The notes beneath the pieces were generated by a model. The model saw only the letters and a program-made list of their open reading frames with translations. It was not told the DNA's origin and searched no databases. Below, in pieces: positions 9,325 through 22,211 of a stretch of 64,000 nucleotides of DNA (its first letter is position 1; every line of letters starts with the position of its first letter). The position numbers and the translations under genes are program-made. The stretch comes from Sphingorhabdus rigui (GTDB lineage Bacteria > Pseudomonadota > Alphaproteobacteria > Sphingomonadales > Sphingomonadaceae), in NCBI RefSeq assembly GCF_014196595.1, contig NZ_JACIEA010000001.1, forward strand, positions 978,350-1,042,349, written 5' to 3'.

Positions 9325-10857
9325 ATGGCGACATCATATGCGCAAGATGGAGATGCAGCAGGGACATTCCTTGGCCATCCCAAAGGTCTTTTCGTTCTAT
9401 TCTTTGCCGAAATGTGGGAGCGCTTTTCCTATTATGGAATGCGCGCACTGCTGATTTTTTATCTGACAAAGCATTGGCTTTTTTCAGATGAAAAATCGGG
9501 TGTCATTTATGGCGCTTACACGGCGTTGGTATATATCACGCCGGTACTTGGCGGCTATTTGGCGGACCGATGGCTCGGACAACGAAAGGCGGTAACCTAT
9601 GGCGCTGTATTGTTGACCTTTGGGCATCTGCTCATGGGCTTTGAAGGCACGGGCGGACAGGATGCTGCCTCGTTGAACATCTTCTGGCTCGCGTTGGCGT
9701 TCATTATCGTGGGATCGGGCTTTTTGAAGGCCAATATTTCCGTGATTGTCGGGCAACTCTACCCACGCACCGACGTGCGCCGCGACGGTGCATATACCAT
9801 TTTCTACATGGGCATTAACTTGGGCGCCGCGCTCGGTTCACTATTGTGCGGCTATTTGGGCGAAACCTATGGCTGGTCTTATGGCTTCGGCGCAGCGGGC
9901 GTTGGCATGCTTCTCGGTCTGGTTGTCTTTATCGTCTTTAAACCTTTGTTGCTTGGCCGTGGTGAACCTTCCAACCCGGACGCTTTGGCAAAGCCTGTCA
10001 TGGGCATTAAATTTGAATGGCTGTTATATGTTGTTGGCTTGGTGGCTGTGGTCATTTGCTGGTGGCTTGTACAAAATCAGGCTGTCGTTGGAACGTTGCT
10101 CGGCATCGCCGGTGCCACTCTGGTTGCTTATGTTTTGTGGACCGCCGTTCGTAAACTTGAACCCCATGACCGTGACCGCATTTTCGCGGCGATGTTCCTG
10201 ATTATTGGTTCGATCCTGTTCTGGGCCTTGTTTGAACAAGCTGGATCGTCGCTTAATCTGTTTACGGACCGCCATGTCGATCGTGCAGGTGTTCCCGCAT
10301 CAGTGTTCCAGTCGTTGAACGCCATTTACATCGTCCTGCTTGCGCCGCTGTTTGCGTGGCTTTGGACGGCGCTTGGCCGCAAGGGACTTGAACCTTCTGC
10401 ACCGGCGAAGTTCGGTCTGGGCATTGTGCAACTCGGAATTGGTTTCCTCGTTCTGGTCGCAGGTTCTGCAGCCGCGGGCGCGGACAGCATGGTTCCTGTG
10501 TTGTTCATTTTCCTGATCTACCTGTTCCACACAACCGGCGAATTGTGCCTGTCGCCCGTGGGGCTTAGCGCCATGAACCGCCTCGCGCCTGCGCATCTTG
10601 CGTCGTTGATCATGGGAACATGGTTCTTCGCATCGGCTACCGGTAACTTCGCAGCGGGCCTCATCGCCTCTGCAACGGGTTCGGAAGCTGCATCGGGTGA
10701 AGGTGCTGGCCGCGAAGTCGTCATGGCTGTGTATAGCCAAATCGGCTGGATCGCGATTGGCGTCGGTGTTGCGGTTGTCGTAATTTCGCCGCTTATCAAG
10801 AAACTGATGCACCTCGACACCTTGCGTGATGACGGGCATCTTGAAGGTCAGGCATAA
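9325..10857 (+). CDS. POT/PTR2-family proton-coupled peptide transporter
   Basis: 510 residues with about 14 hydrophobic segments, an inner-membrane major facilitator of the proton-dependent oligopeptide transporter family. The first helix has the family's proton-coupling ExxER-type motif in AEMWERFSYYGMRALL, and the PTR2 signature FYMGINLGAALGSLLCGYL follows in helix 5. It takes up di- and tripeptides with protons. The ATG is preceded by GAGGGG at normal spacing. Two exported amidohydrolase-like genes follow on the same strand 51 bases later; together they suggest hydrolysis of peptides or amino-acid derivatives outside the inner membrane followed by uptake. Confidence 0.92.
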   Translation: MATSYAQDGDAAGTFLGHPKGLFVLFFAEMWERFSYYGMRALLIFYLTKHWLFSDEKSGVIYGAYTALVYITPVLGGYLADRWLGQRKAVTYGAVLLTFGHLLMGFEGTGGQDAASLNIFWLALAFIIVGSGFLKANISVIVGQLYPRTDVRRDGAYTIFYMGINLGAALGSLLCGYLGETYGWSYGFGAAGVGMLLGLVVFIVFKPLLLGRGEPSNPDALAKPVMGIKFEWLLYVVGLVAVVICWWLVQNQAVVGTLLGIAGATLVAYVLWTAVRKLEPHDRDRIFAAMFLIIGSILFWALFEQAGSSLNLFTDRHVDRAGVPASVFQSLNAIYIVLLAPLFAWLWTALGRKGLEPSAPAKFGLGIVQLGIGFLVLVAGSAAAGADSMVPVLFIFLIYLFHTTGELCLSPVGLSAMNRLAPAHLASLIMGTWFFASATGNFAAGLIASATGSEAASGEGAGREVVMAVYSQIGWIAIGVGVAVVVISPLIKKLMHLDTLRDDGHLEGQA

Positions 10858-10908
10858 GCAGGCGAGGCTGCTGCCGCTGGCATTCGCCCCACAAACTGGA
10901 GTTAAGTG

Positions 10909-12312
10909 ATGGCAAAGTTTAATGCATTGCGCAGCGCATATCTTGTGCTGCCGCTGGCTCTTATGGCCTGTTCAAACGCGGAAGGCCCAAAGACGGCTTC
11001 CGCTGCGCCTGTTGCAAATCCGGCGGAAAAGGCACCGGTGCCGTTCCCGTCGACATATAAGGCGTATCCCGGCGTTGCGACCGCCATCCGTAATGTCACC
11101 ATTTACGATGGCGAAGGTGGCAAAATCGAAAATGGCGTTGTCTTCATTTCGGGCGGTAAGATTAGCAGCGTCGGCGGGCCGGACACTGTTATACCTTCGG
11201 GTACGGTTGTTGTGGACGGTGCAGGCAAGTTTGTAACACCAGGCATAATCGATATTCACTCGCACCTCGGCGATTATCCCACGCCATCGGTGGAAGCCCA
11301 TAGCGACGGGAACGAAGCGACATCGCCGACTACCCCCGAAGTTTGGGCGGAACACAGCGTGTGGCCACAGGATCCGGGCTTTAGCCGCGCACTCACCAAT
11401 GGTGGCATAACCGCGCTTCAGATTTTGCCCGGCTCGGCTAACCTGATGGGTGGCCGATCTGTGGTGCTGAAAAATGTCTATGCGCGCACGGTGCAGGGCA
11501 TGAAGTTCCCGGGTGCGCCGTACGGTATGAAAATGGCCTGCGGCGAAAATCCGAAGCGTGTGTATGGCAGCAAGGGGCGCATGCCTTCAACCCGCATGGG
11601 CAACATCGCCGTCAATCGTCAGACATGGATTAAGGCGCAGGATTACAAGAAAAAGCGGGACAGCGGCAAGGAATATACCCGCGATCTCGGGCTTGAAACG
11701 CTTGCTGGTGTTCTGGATGGCGACATCTCGATCCAAAACCACTGCTATCGCGCGGACGAAATGGCGCTCGTTCTCGATATGGCGAAGGAATTTGGCTACA
11801 AAGTCTCGACATTCCACCACGCCGTTGAGAGTTACAAAATCGCTGATTTGTTGCGCGACAATGGCGTGTGTTCCGCCGTTTGGGCGGACTGGTGGGGTTT
11901 CAAGATGGAAGCCTATGACGCAATCCCTGAAAATGCCGCGATATTGCACAACACGGGCGCGTGCGTGATCATTCACTCGGATGATGAAAACCAGATTCAG
12001 CGTTTGAACCAAGAGGCGGCAAAGGCGCAGGCCGATGGTCGCAGAATGGGCATCAATATCAGCGATGCTGAAGTCATTAAGTGGCTGACATATAACCCAG
12101 CCAAGGCGCTTGGCATTTCGGACAACACCGGCAGTTTAAAGCCCGGTAAAATGGCCGATCTGGTGTTGTGGAATGGCAATCCGCTGAGCGTATACGCGCG
12201 TCCAGACAAGGTCTGGATCGACGGCGCGTTGATGTTTGATGCAAGCAACCCCAAAATACGTCCGGTCAGCGACTTTGAGCTTGGCCAACCCGGTGAAGGA
12301 GATGTGAAATGA
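10909..12312 (+). CDS. Exported amidohydrolase lipoprotein (metal-dependent hydrolase)
   Basis: 467 residues. The N-terminus ends in a lipobox, LALMAC, so it is probably a lipoprotein acting in the periplasm. The TIM-barrel amidohydrolase fold shows the metal-binding HxH in PGIIDIHSHLG, later histidines in STFHHAVESYK, and the C-terminal closing motif NPAKALGISDNTGSLKPGK typical of the imidazolonepropionase/dihydroorotase-like branch. The exact substrate is not inferable; related exported members act on cyclic amides or peptide derivatives. ATG 10909 is chosen over GTG 10906 because GGAG sits seven bases before it. It overlaps the next gene by ATGA, so the two products are probably made together. 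Confidence 0.85.
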   Translation: MAKFNALRSAYLVLPLALMACSNAEGPKTASAAPVANPAEKAPVPFPSTYKAYPGVATAIRNVTIYDGEGGKIENGVVFISGGKISSVGGPDTVIPSGTVVVDGAGKFVTPGIIDIHSHLGDYPTPSVEAHSDGNEATSPTTPEVWAEHSVWPQDPGFSRALTNGGITALQILPGSANLMGGRSVVLKNVYARTVQGMKFPGAPYGMKMACGENPKRVYGSKGRMPSTRMGNIAVNRQTWIKAQDYKKKRDSGKEYTRDLGLETLAGVLDGDISIQNHCYRADEMALVLDMAKEFGYKVSTFHHAVESYKIADLLRDNGVCSAVWADWWGFKMEAYDAIPENAAILHNTGACVIIHSDDENQIQRLNQEAAKAQADGRRMGINISDAEVIKWLTYNPAKALGISDNTGSLKPGKMADLVLWNGNPLSVYARPDKVWIDGALMFDASNPKIRPVSDFELGQPGEGDVK

Positions 12313-13601
12313 GGCATTTCCTCTATGCTGCTGCCGCGCTTGCGGCTTTTGCGACACCCGTTTCGGCTGAAACCATAGCCATTACCGGCGGCCGCGTCGT
12401 CATCGGCGATGGCAGTGCACCCATTGATGGCGGCACTGTGGTCGTGCGTGATGGCGTTGTCGTTGCTGCTGGTACCGGCGTTGCAGTTCCGTCGGGCGCA
12501 CGTCGCATCGACGCTTCAGGCAAATGGGTAACCCCTGGCGTTTTCGCTGGCTTTACCCGTTTGGGCCTCGCTGAAGTCGATGCCGTTAACGGCACGAACG
12601 ACAAAAGTGGTGGTCGCAGCGGTTTTTCCGCAGCCATTGACGTTGCACCTGCAATTGATCCGTTCCGGTCGCCATTTGCGGTTAACCGTTCCGCCGGCGT
12701 AACGCGCGCAGTCGTGGCACCTGAAGGTGCTGCTTCTATTTTTGCAGGGCAGGGCGCCATTGCGGATCTGGGTGCGGACAGTAATCCGGTTACCAAGGCA
12801 CGTGCGTTTCAGTTTGCCGAATTCGGTGAGGAGGGGGCGGATGCCGCTGGCGGAAGCCGTGCTGGAACGCATCTGCATTTCCGCGCGATGTTGCGCGAAG
12901 CGCAGGATTATGCCGCAGGGCGTGGTACCTTTGATGATGACTTGCTAAAGGCAGAAGACGCCAAGGCGTTGTTGTCTGTGCTTCGCGGCGAAACGCGTCT
13001 TTTGATCCATGTCGAAGGCGCAAATGATATGCTTCGGCTCATTGAGCTGAAACGCGACTTCCCATCGATCAAAATGGTATTTGTTGGTGTTAGCGAAGGA
13101 TGGCGGGTGGCACCGCAACTGGCGCAAGCCCGTATTCCCGTTATCGCGTCGGCTTTGAACGATTTGCCAGCATCGTTTGAAATGCTGGGCGCCACGCAGA
13201 GCAATATCGGTCGCATGAAAGATGCCGGTGTGCAGGTTGCCATCGGCATGATCAATGACCGGGATTCGCACCAATTGCGGTACACGACGCAATATGCAGG
13301 CAATATCGTAAGCCTTGAGCGCGTGCCCGGTGCGACTGGCCTGACATGGGATGAGGCATTTGCAGCCATCAGCTCGGTTCCTGCAGATATCATGGGTGTT
13401 GGTGACCGTTTGGGTAGCCTCAAGGCCGGCAAAGCCGCTGACGTCGTTGTTTGGGATGGCGATCCGCTTGAGCTGTCCTCTGCGCCGACGACAGTGATCA
13501 TCGACGGTGTCGAACAGCCATTGGGCAATCGCCAAAACCGACTGCGTGACCGCTATGCGCGGCCAACAGAAGGCAATTTGCCAAAGGCATATGATCGTTG
13601 A
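12309..13601 (+). CDS. Exported amidohydrolase-like protein lacking the HxH metal motif
   Basis: 430 residues with a signal peptide (MRHFLYAAAALAAFATPVSA) and the same fold as the preceding gene: an N-terminal beta domain, a barrel, and the C-terminal motif GVGDRLGSLKAGKAADVVVWDGDPLE interrupted only by normal variation. At the position of the metal-binding HxH it reads TPGVFAGFTRLG, with no histidine. Some later positions (LIHVEG) remain. This suggests a catalytically weak or non-catalytic partner of the upstream enzyme, with which it shares the ATGA overlap. It is also possible that such pairs form a heteromer; this is inference. It acts in the periplasm. Confidence 0.8.
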   Translation: MRHFLYAAAALAAFATPVSAETIAITGGRVVIGDGSAPIDGGTVVVRDGVVVAAGTGVAVPSGARRIDASGKWVTPGVFAGFTRLGLAEVDAVNGTNDKSGGRSGFSAAIDVAPAIDPFRSPFAVNRSAGVTRAVVAPEGAASIFAGQGAIADLGADSNPVTKARAFQFAEFGEEGADAAGGSRAGTHLHFRAMLREAQDYAAGRGTFDDDLLKAEDAKALLSVLRGETRLLIHVEGANDMLRLIELKRDFPSIKMVFVGVSEGWRVAPQLAQARIPVIASALNDLPASFEMLGATQSNIGRMKDAGVQVAIGMINDRDSHQLRYTTQYAGNIVSLERVPGATGLTWDEAFAAISSVPADIMGVGDRLGSLKAGKAADVVVWDGDPLELSSAPTTVIIDGVEQPLGNRQNRLRDRYARPTEGNLPKAYDR

Positions 13602-13651
13602 CGTAATGGTCTGCTATTGAGCGAACACATCCGGGGGCGGGAGTAGAGGTT

Positions 13652-14325
13652 ATGAGCGAATATGTGTTATTGGCTGCCGCCGCCATATTGTTTGTCGGTA
13701 GCCATTTCCTCATGTCGCATCCTTGGCGCGCGGATATGGTCAGGAGATTCGGTGCAAACGGGTTTCTGGGGCTTTATTCGCTCGTCTCGTTCGCGACATT
13801 TGGCTGGATGCTTTTTGAATTTGGGCGAGTAGCAAAAGGTGATGTGCTGTGGCCAGCGCGTGACGGCGTGTGGATGGCTGCAAGCGTGCTGACTTTGGTC
13901 GCCGCAGTTTTGTTTTCCGGATCGTTCATTCGCAATCCGTCATTGCCGGGTGTGCCCGACGCTATGGCGGGGCAAGCACCCTTTGGCGTGTTCAAGGCTA
14001 CCCGTCACCCGATGATGTGGGGCTTTGCACTGTGGGGCATTGCACATATTTTGGTAGCGCCGAGGATCGACAATTTCATTTTTGCCGGAAGCTTGGTTTT
14101 CCTCGCGCTGGTGGGCTCCAAGGCGCAGGAAATCAAGAAACGCAAGCTTATTGGCGCCGAATGGGACGCGTGGCTGCGCAGGACGCATTTTGCCATCCAC
14201 CCCGTGGCTTTGTTCCAAGTCGGGATCGGTCCGTGGGTTGCGGGGATAATCCTCTGGGCCGCCGCAACTTGGGCGCACCCATATTGGAATGTCGCTGGCG
14301 CTGGCTTGTTCCGGTGGTTCAGCTT

Positions 14326-14329
<4 letters not shown>
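13652..14329 (+). CDS. NnrU family membrane protein
   Basis: 225 residues with five or six hydrophobic helices. The motif RHPMMWGFALWGIAH and the downstream KRKLIGAEWDAW match the NnrU family, first described beside nitric-oxide/nitrite reductase genes and related to isoprenylcysteine methyltransferase-like membrane proteins. Its biochemical role is not settled. The ATG follows an AGAGG stretch. It lies 50 bases after the amidohydrolase pair. It converges with the aldo/keto reductase gene, the two stop codons sharing four bases at 14326-14329. Confidence 0.85.
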
Positions 14330-15307
<978 letters not shown>

Positions 15308-15321
<14 letters not shown>

Positions 15322-16552
15322 GGGCGTTTTCCTTTTCGGGGGCTTCAATGACGGTAGCGAGCGCAACATCCATCTGCACATTGCCCGTTGTCCGGAAAAT
15401 ATCCGGCAGTGTTTCGACCGCGATTAACAAGGCGAGTGGTTCCACGGGAATGCCAAGCGCAATACATATTGGCGCGATTGAGGTCACAAAGCTGACCGTT
15501 CCGGGAAGACTTACCGCGCCCATTGACGTCAGTGCGGCGATAAAAATTGCGGCACCATAATCGAACGCGTCAAGCTTTATGCCAAACCAGTTTGCAACAT
15601 AAAGCGCGACGGCAAGGTTCATTGCAGGGCCCGTGGCACGCAACAATGCCACCGCCATCGGCAGCACAAGGCCTGCAGTGGACTCTCGAACGCCCAACGC
15701 TTCTGACTTCTTCAACATCAACGGAAGGCTGGCCAACGAAGACTGCGTCGAAACGGCAAAGGCTTGAACAGGAGCAATCTGACGGGCAAAATCGCGCAAG
15801 CGCACTTTGCCGGCAAAAACCGCAATTGGATAAGCAAACGCGCCGACGATAATGCCGACGATGGAGACCGTGACGATATAATGCGCAACGGCGCCCAACG
15901 CGGCCAATCCAGATCGCGCGCCAACGACAAATGCCAAAGCAAACACACCGATGGGTGCGAGCTTTAGCACCCATTCGATCACGAGGATCATCGCGTCGGC
16001 AAGCGCGCTGAAAAATCCAGCCATGTGCGCCCGCGGCTCTTGCGCAAGGCGCGTTACGGCAAAGGCAAAGACGAGCGTGAAAATCAGAAGTGGCAAGATG
16101 GAGTCACTTGCGGCTGCTGAAATCGGATTGGTTGGCACCAACGCAACGACGAAATCGCGCAAACTGGGTTGTTCAGCTACCGCTGGCGCCGTTGTCAGCG
16201 CCGACCGTAAAGCGTCCGCACTTTCTTGTGGCATGGGCCAAAGTGAAAGCACCATTGGCGTCAACAGTGCGCCCAACGCAGCCGACATGAACATCATCAC
16301 GACTATCCAGCTGATGGTGCGCGCTGCCATCGGCCCGGCCCGCGCGGCTTCCGCGCTTTTGACTATTCCAGTTATCACCAATGCGACCACCAACGGAACA
16401 ACAGTCATGCGCAGGCCGTTGAGCCATAATGTTCCTACAATATCGAGGATCAAATCCAGCTTTTCGCCAGCGGCAGAGAACTGCGCGGTCACGAAAATGC
16501 CGAGGGCAAGGCCAATAACAAGGGCGATAAGAATACGGGTAGCGTTTGACAT
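15308..16552 (-). CDS. Dicarboxylate/amino acid:cation symporter (DAACS family)
   Basis: 414 residues from the ATG at 16552 ([20 protein letters not shown]); an upstream extension to 16777 would read antisense to glmM and is rejected. Eight hydrophobic helices and re-entrant loops match the glutamate/dicarboxylate symporters. Visible are a serine-rich loop in [14 protein letters not shown], the TM7 region [13 protein letters not shown] and the second hairpin in [13 protein letters not shown]. The protein imports dicarboxylates or acidic amino acids with H+ or Na+ at the inner membrane. It is divergent to glmM, with 96 bases between their start codons, and leads an operon with the aldo/keto reductase. 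Confidence 0.9.
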
Positions 16553-16648
16553 AGGATCGGGTCTTGCCAGCCCATCGCTCCCTATGCAAGGGAGAGGCTT
16601 AGCAGCGTGGAAATTCACAATGTGAACCGCAGAACGGCAGGAAGCAAA

Positions 16649-17989
16649 ATGGCGCGCAAATATTTCGGGACGGATGGCATCAGAGGTCGCACCAATACGG
16701 GCGCGATGACACCGGAAATGGCGATGAAGGTTGGGCAAGCCGCAGGCACCCACTTCTTGCGCGGTGGGCATAAGCACCGGGTCGTCATCGGGAAAGATAC
16801 GCGCTTATCGGGCTATATGATCGAAAACGCGCTCGTGGCTGGATTTACGAGCGTGGGCATGGATGTCGTCCAGTTCGGTCCGATTCCGACCCCCGCCGTT
16901 GCGCTTCTGACGCGGTCCATGCGCGCAGACCTTGGCGTGATGATCTCTGCCAGCCATAATCCTTATGAAGACAATGGCATCAAGCTGTTTGGACCTGATG
17001 GATATAAATTATCGGATGCCGATGAGCTGGCGATTGAGGCATTGCTGGGCGAAAAGCTGACGCTTGCTGATGCCCCCGATATTGGCCGCGCACGCCGTAT
17101 CGAAGACAGCCGTGGACGGTATATCCATGCGGTGAAGGCGTCGGTGCCGGAACATATCCGTTTCGATGGACTACATGTCGTGCTCGATTGCGCAAATGGA
17201 GCAGCATATCAGGTCGCACCAACGGCCATTTGGGAGCTGGGTGCTAAGGTCACCTCCATCGGCGTTGAACCGAATGGCAAGAACATCAACGACAAGGTTG
17301 GGTCAACGCATGTTGCGACGCTTCAGGAAACCGTTGTTGCTTCGGGCGCGGATATCGGGATTGCGCTTGACGGTGATGCCGACCGGTTGATCGTTGTCGA
17401 CGAACATGGCCAAGTGGTCGACGGTGACCAGATCATGGCTTTGCTTGGCTGTGCCATGAGCCGCGCAGGCAAACTTGCGGGCGATGGTATCGTTGCGACG
17501 GTGATGTCCAATCTCGGGCTAGAGCGCTATTTGGAGAGCCAGCATTTAAAGCTCATCCGCGCAAAAGTCGGTGACCGTTATGTCCTCGAAGAAATGCGCA
17601 AGCACGGCATCAACGTTGGTGGCGAACAATCTGGGCATATGATCCTTTTGGACCACGCGACCACGGGTGACGGTACGATTGCTGCGCTTCAAGTATTGGC
17701 GCAGCTGGTCGAAAGCGGGAAACCAGCCAGTGAAGTGCTGCACCTGTTTGATCCGGTGCCACAGCTTTTGAAGAATGTCCGCTTTTCAGGCGGGAAGCCG
17801 TTGGAGGATGCGCGCGTTCAGCAGGTGATCGCCGATGCTGAAGCCGAATTGGCTGGCACAGGCAGGCTGGTCATTCGCCCGTCGGGCACTGAACCCGTCA
17901 TCCGTGTGATGGCGGAGGGCGATGATGCTGCACAGGTCGAGCGGATCGTTGACGGCATATGCGACGCTGTGAGGGCAGCTGCGGCCTGA
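16649..17989 (+). CDS. glmM: Phosphoglucosamine mutase GlmM
   Basis: 446 residues from the ATG at 16649 with GGAAG upstream; the product begins [14 protein letters not shown] as in the family. The catalytic phosphoserine is in [20 protein letters not shown], the Mg-binding loop is DGDADRL, the sugar-binding loop is GGEQSGHMI, and the phosphate-binding loop is [12 protein letters not shown]. It converts glucosamine-6-phosphate to glucosamine-1-phosphate for UDP-GlcNAc, feeding peptidoglycan and lipopolysaccharide synthesis in the cytosol. Its TGA shares one base with the ATG of thiD, so the run glmM-thiD-rnhB is translationally coupled. Confidence 0.97.
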   Translation: MARKYFGTDGIRGRTNTGAMTPEMAMKVGQAAGTHFLRGGHKHRVVIGKDTRLSGYMIENALVAGFTSVGMDVVQFGPIPTPAVALLTRSMRADLGVMISASHNPYEDNGIKLFGPDGYKLSDADELAIEALLGEKLTLADAPDIGRARRIEDSRGRYIHAVKASVPEHIRFDGLHVVLDCANGAAYQVAPTAIWELGAKVTSIGVEPNGKNINDKVGSTHVATLQETVVASGADIGIALDGDADRLIVVDEHGQVVDGDQIMALLGCAMSRAGKLAGDGIVATVMSNLGLERYLESQHLKLIRAKVGDRYVLEEMRKHGINVGGEQSGHMILLDHATTGDGTIAALQVLAQLVESGKPASEVLHLFDPVPQLLKNVRFSGGKPLEDARVQQVIADAEAELAGTGRLVIRPSGTEPVIRVMAEGDDAAQVERIVDGICDAVRAAAA

Positions 17990-19131
17990 TGCCTCAAAAT
18001 ACACCCGCGCGCGTTCTAATCATCGCTGGGTCCGACAGCGGCGGCGGCGCCGGTATTCAGGCGGATATCAAGACGGTAACCATGCTCGGCGCGCATGCGA
18101 TGACTGCGATTACGGCAATCACTGCGCAGAACACGCTAGGTGTCGATGCGGTGCATATGGTGCCAACGCAGATGGTCATCGACCAGATCGCCGCCGTCGT
18201 GAGCGATATTGGCGTGGATGCCGTAAAAATCGGTATGATTGGCAATGCGGCCACGGCACATGCCGTTGCGGACAGCCTTTCGCAGCTGTCATGTCCGATC
18301 ATATTCGACCCCGTCATGGTGGCAACGAGTGGCGCTGTGCTGGCGGATGCCGATACCATCTCCGCATTTGAACGGCTTATGCGGCTTTCGACACTGACGA
18401 CGCCCAATCTGCCCGAACTGCAGGCGCTCGGCGGGAAGGATAGCTTGCTGGAGCGGCGCATATCGTTGCTTATCAAAGGCGGGCATGCGGATGGCGACCA
18501 GATTGTCGATGAACTGCACCTCGCGCCGGGCCACAACGAAAGCTGGAGTGACGCGCGGATTGAAACACGCAGCACGCACGGAACCGGTTGCACTTTGGCC
18601 ACGGCCATAGCGACGGGGTTGGGGCAGGGCATGGAGCTTATCCCTGCCATTGAACGTGCGCGCGTGTTCGTGCGTTTGGCGCTACTCGACGCGCCGGCCC
18701 TTGGCCAAGGTCATGGGCCGATGGGGCACCAAGCTGTACGCGAAGATGCGATGGTTGCCGGGCCGTCGCTCAATCAGGTCACCGTTGGTTGCCGCAATTA
18801 TGCGGCCTCTGTTGATTTTTACAAAGCACTCGGTCTTCAACAGATCGTCGATAGCCCTGACAACGGCTACGCGCGGTTTGAAATGCCCAATGGCGTTACC
18901 TTTTCGATCCACCAACATGATGACTGCGCGACATCGACCGTGGTGTATTTTGAAAGCAAGCGGTTGGATGCATGGGTGACCGAACTCACCAGCCAAGGAT
19001 ATATTTTCGAACAAATGCCGCAGGACGAAAGCTGGGGTTGGCGCGAGGCGCGGTTGCTTGATCCTGCCGGGAATATGGTGTGTCTATATCATGCGGGCGA
19101 GAACCGGCGATATCCGGCCTGGCGCATATGA
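17989..19131 (+). CDS. thiD: ThiD hydroxymethylpyrimidine kinase fused to a VOC domain
   Basis: 380 residues. Residues 1 to about 250 are the ribokinase-fold HMP/HMP-phosphate kinase ThiD: IAGSDSGGGAGIQADIKT at the start, DPVMVATSGA in the middle and the catalytic loop STHGTGCTLATAIATG. It phosphorylates the pyrimidine precursor of thiamine twice. From about 260 to 380 there is a separate glyoxalase/bleomycin-resistance (VOC) domain, starting NQVTVGCRNYAASVDFYKALG and ending DPAGNMVCLYH. The join is in frame without a stop, so this is a natural fusion. The VOC part has no assigned function here. The start at 17989 overlaps the glmM stop; the TGA overlaps the rnhB ATG as ATGA. Confidence 0.92.
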   Translation: MPQNTPARVLIIAGSDSGGGAGIQADIKTVTMLGAHAMTAITAITAQNTLGVDAVHMVPTQMVIDQIAAVVSDIGVDAVKIGMIGNAATAHAVADSLSQLSCPIIFDPVMVATSGAVLADADTISAFERLMRLSTLTTPNLPELQALGGKDSLLERRISLLIKGGHADGDQIVDELHLAPGHNESWSDARIETRSTHGTGCTLATAIATGLGQGMELIPAIERARVFVRLALLDAPALGQGHGPMGHQAVREDAMVAGPSLNQVTVGCRNYAASVDFYKALGLQQIVDSPDNGYARFEMPNGVTFSIHQHDDCATSTVVYFESKRLDAWVTELTSQGYIFEQMPQDESWGWREARLLDPAGNMVCLYHAGENRRYPAWRI

Positions 19132-19709
19132 TATTTGGTGTCGACGAGGCGGGGCGCGGGCCACTTGCGGGGCCAGTGGTGGCTGCCGCAGTATTATTAT
19201 GCAAACCGCGCCCGTCTGGATTGGATGACAGCAAGAAACTCAGCGCCGCGCGCCGTGCCGCGTTGGAAGAAACCATCAAGCGCCGGTGCCAATGGGCGGT
19301 GGGCATTGTGGATGTTGATGACATCGACCGGTTGAACATATTCGGCGCGACGATGTTGGCGATGACGCGCGCGGTTGAGGGCTTGTGTGCTAAGATCGGG
19401 TGCGATCCAACGGAAGTGCTGGTCGATGGCAATATGACGCCGTCGGGCCGTCGGCCCGAATGGCGGTGGAATGCGCGGGCCATTGTGGGCGGCGATGCCC
19501 TTGAGCCTTGCATTTCTGCGGCATCCATCATCGCGAAAGAACATCGTGACCGGATGATGTGCGAAGCGGCGCAGCAGCATCAACATTATGGTTGGGAACG
19601 GAACAAGGGATATGGAACGCCCGACCATTTGGCCGCTTTGCGTCTGCACGGGCCAACGCCGCTGCACCGCAAAAGCTTCGCGCCCGTGTCACAAATGCTT
19701 TTGCTGTGA
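19128..19709 (+). CDS. rnhB: Ribonuclease HII
   Basis: 193 residues from the ATG at 19128, overlapping the thiD stop by ATGA. The catalytic acidic residues are in FGVDEAGRGPLAGPVVAA (Asp, Glu), VLVDGN (Asp) and the later ISAASIIAKEHRD region (Asp). The GRG motif and the C-terminal GYGTPDHLAAL are type II features. It cleaves RNA in RNA-DNA hybrids and single ribonucleotides in DNA. The next gene, the CcrM methyltransferase, is preceded by its own regulatory region, so the operon probably ends here. Confidence 0.96.
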   Translation: MIFGVDEAGRGPLAGPVVAAAVLLCKPRPSGLDDSKKLSAARRAALEETIKRRCQWAVGIVDVDDIDRLNIFGATMLAMTRAVEGLCAKIGCDPTEVLVDGNMTPSGRRPEWRWNARAIVGGDALEPCISAASIIAKEHRDRMMCEAAQQHQHYGWERNKGYGTPDHLAALRLHGPTPLHRKSFAPVSQMLLL

Positions 19710-19724
19710 GTTTTTTGTGTCAGT

Positions 19725-19887
19725 GAGTCATTCGGGCAACACCACTACCGGTTGAGTCCCGTGGGAATCGCAAGACTCCATATCTTGTGCCGGACTCCTT
19801 TCGTTCCATATAAATGGCCTTAGATCGTGCGACTCGCGATGAATCCTTATGTTATGAACGTCCTTGACCTTGCCCCCGCGCTGACTC
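19725..19887. promoter_or_regulatory. Cluster of eight GANTC sites upstream of ccrM
   Basis: GANTC occurs at 19725, 19754, 19765, 19774, 19793, 19831, 19841 and 19883 (first base of each). At about one site per 256 bases by chance, fewer than one would be expected in this stretch. GANTC is the recognition sequence of CcrM, whose gene starts 34 bases after the last site. In Caulobacter the ccrM promoter contains GANTC sites whose methylation state affects its transcription. Dense autoregulation by DNA methylation is the natural reading. Confidence 0.7.
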
Positions 19888-19917
19888 ATCGCAGTTTCAT
19901 TCAGTTTTGAGGAGTGA

Positions 19918-22139
<2,222 letters not shown>

Positions 22140-22211
22140 GCTACCGTTATTTAGCTGTCTTGTTGACAGGGACACCGTGACGCAACAGTTTATGTTCAGG
22201 GAGGAACCAAG

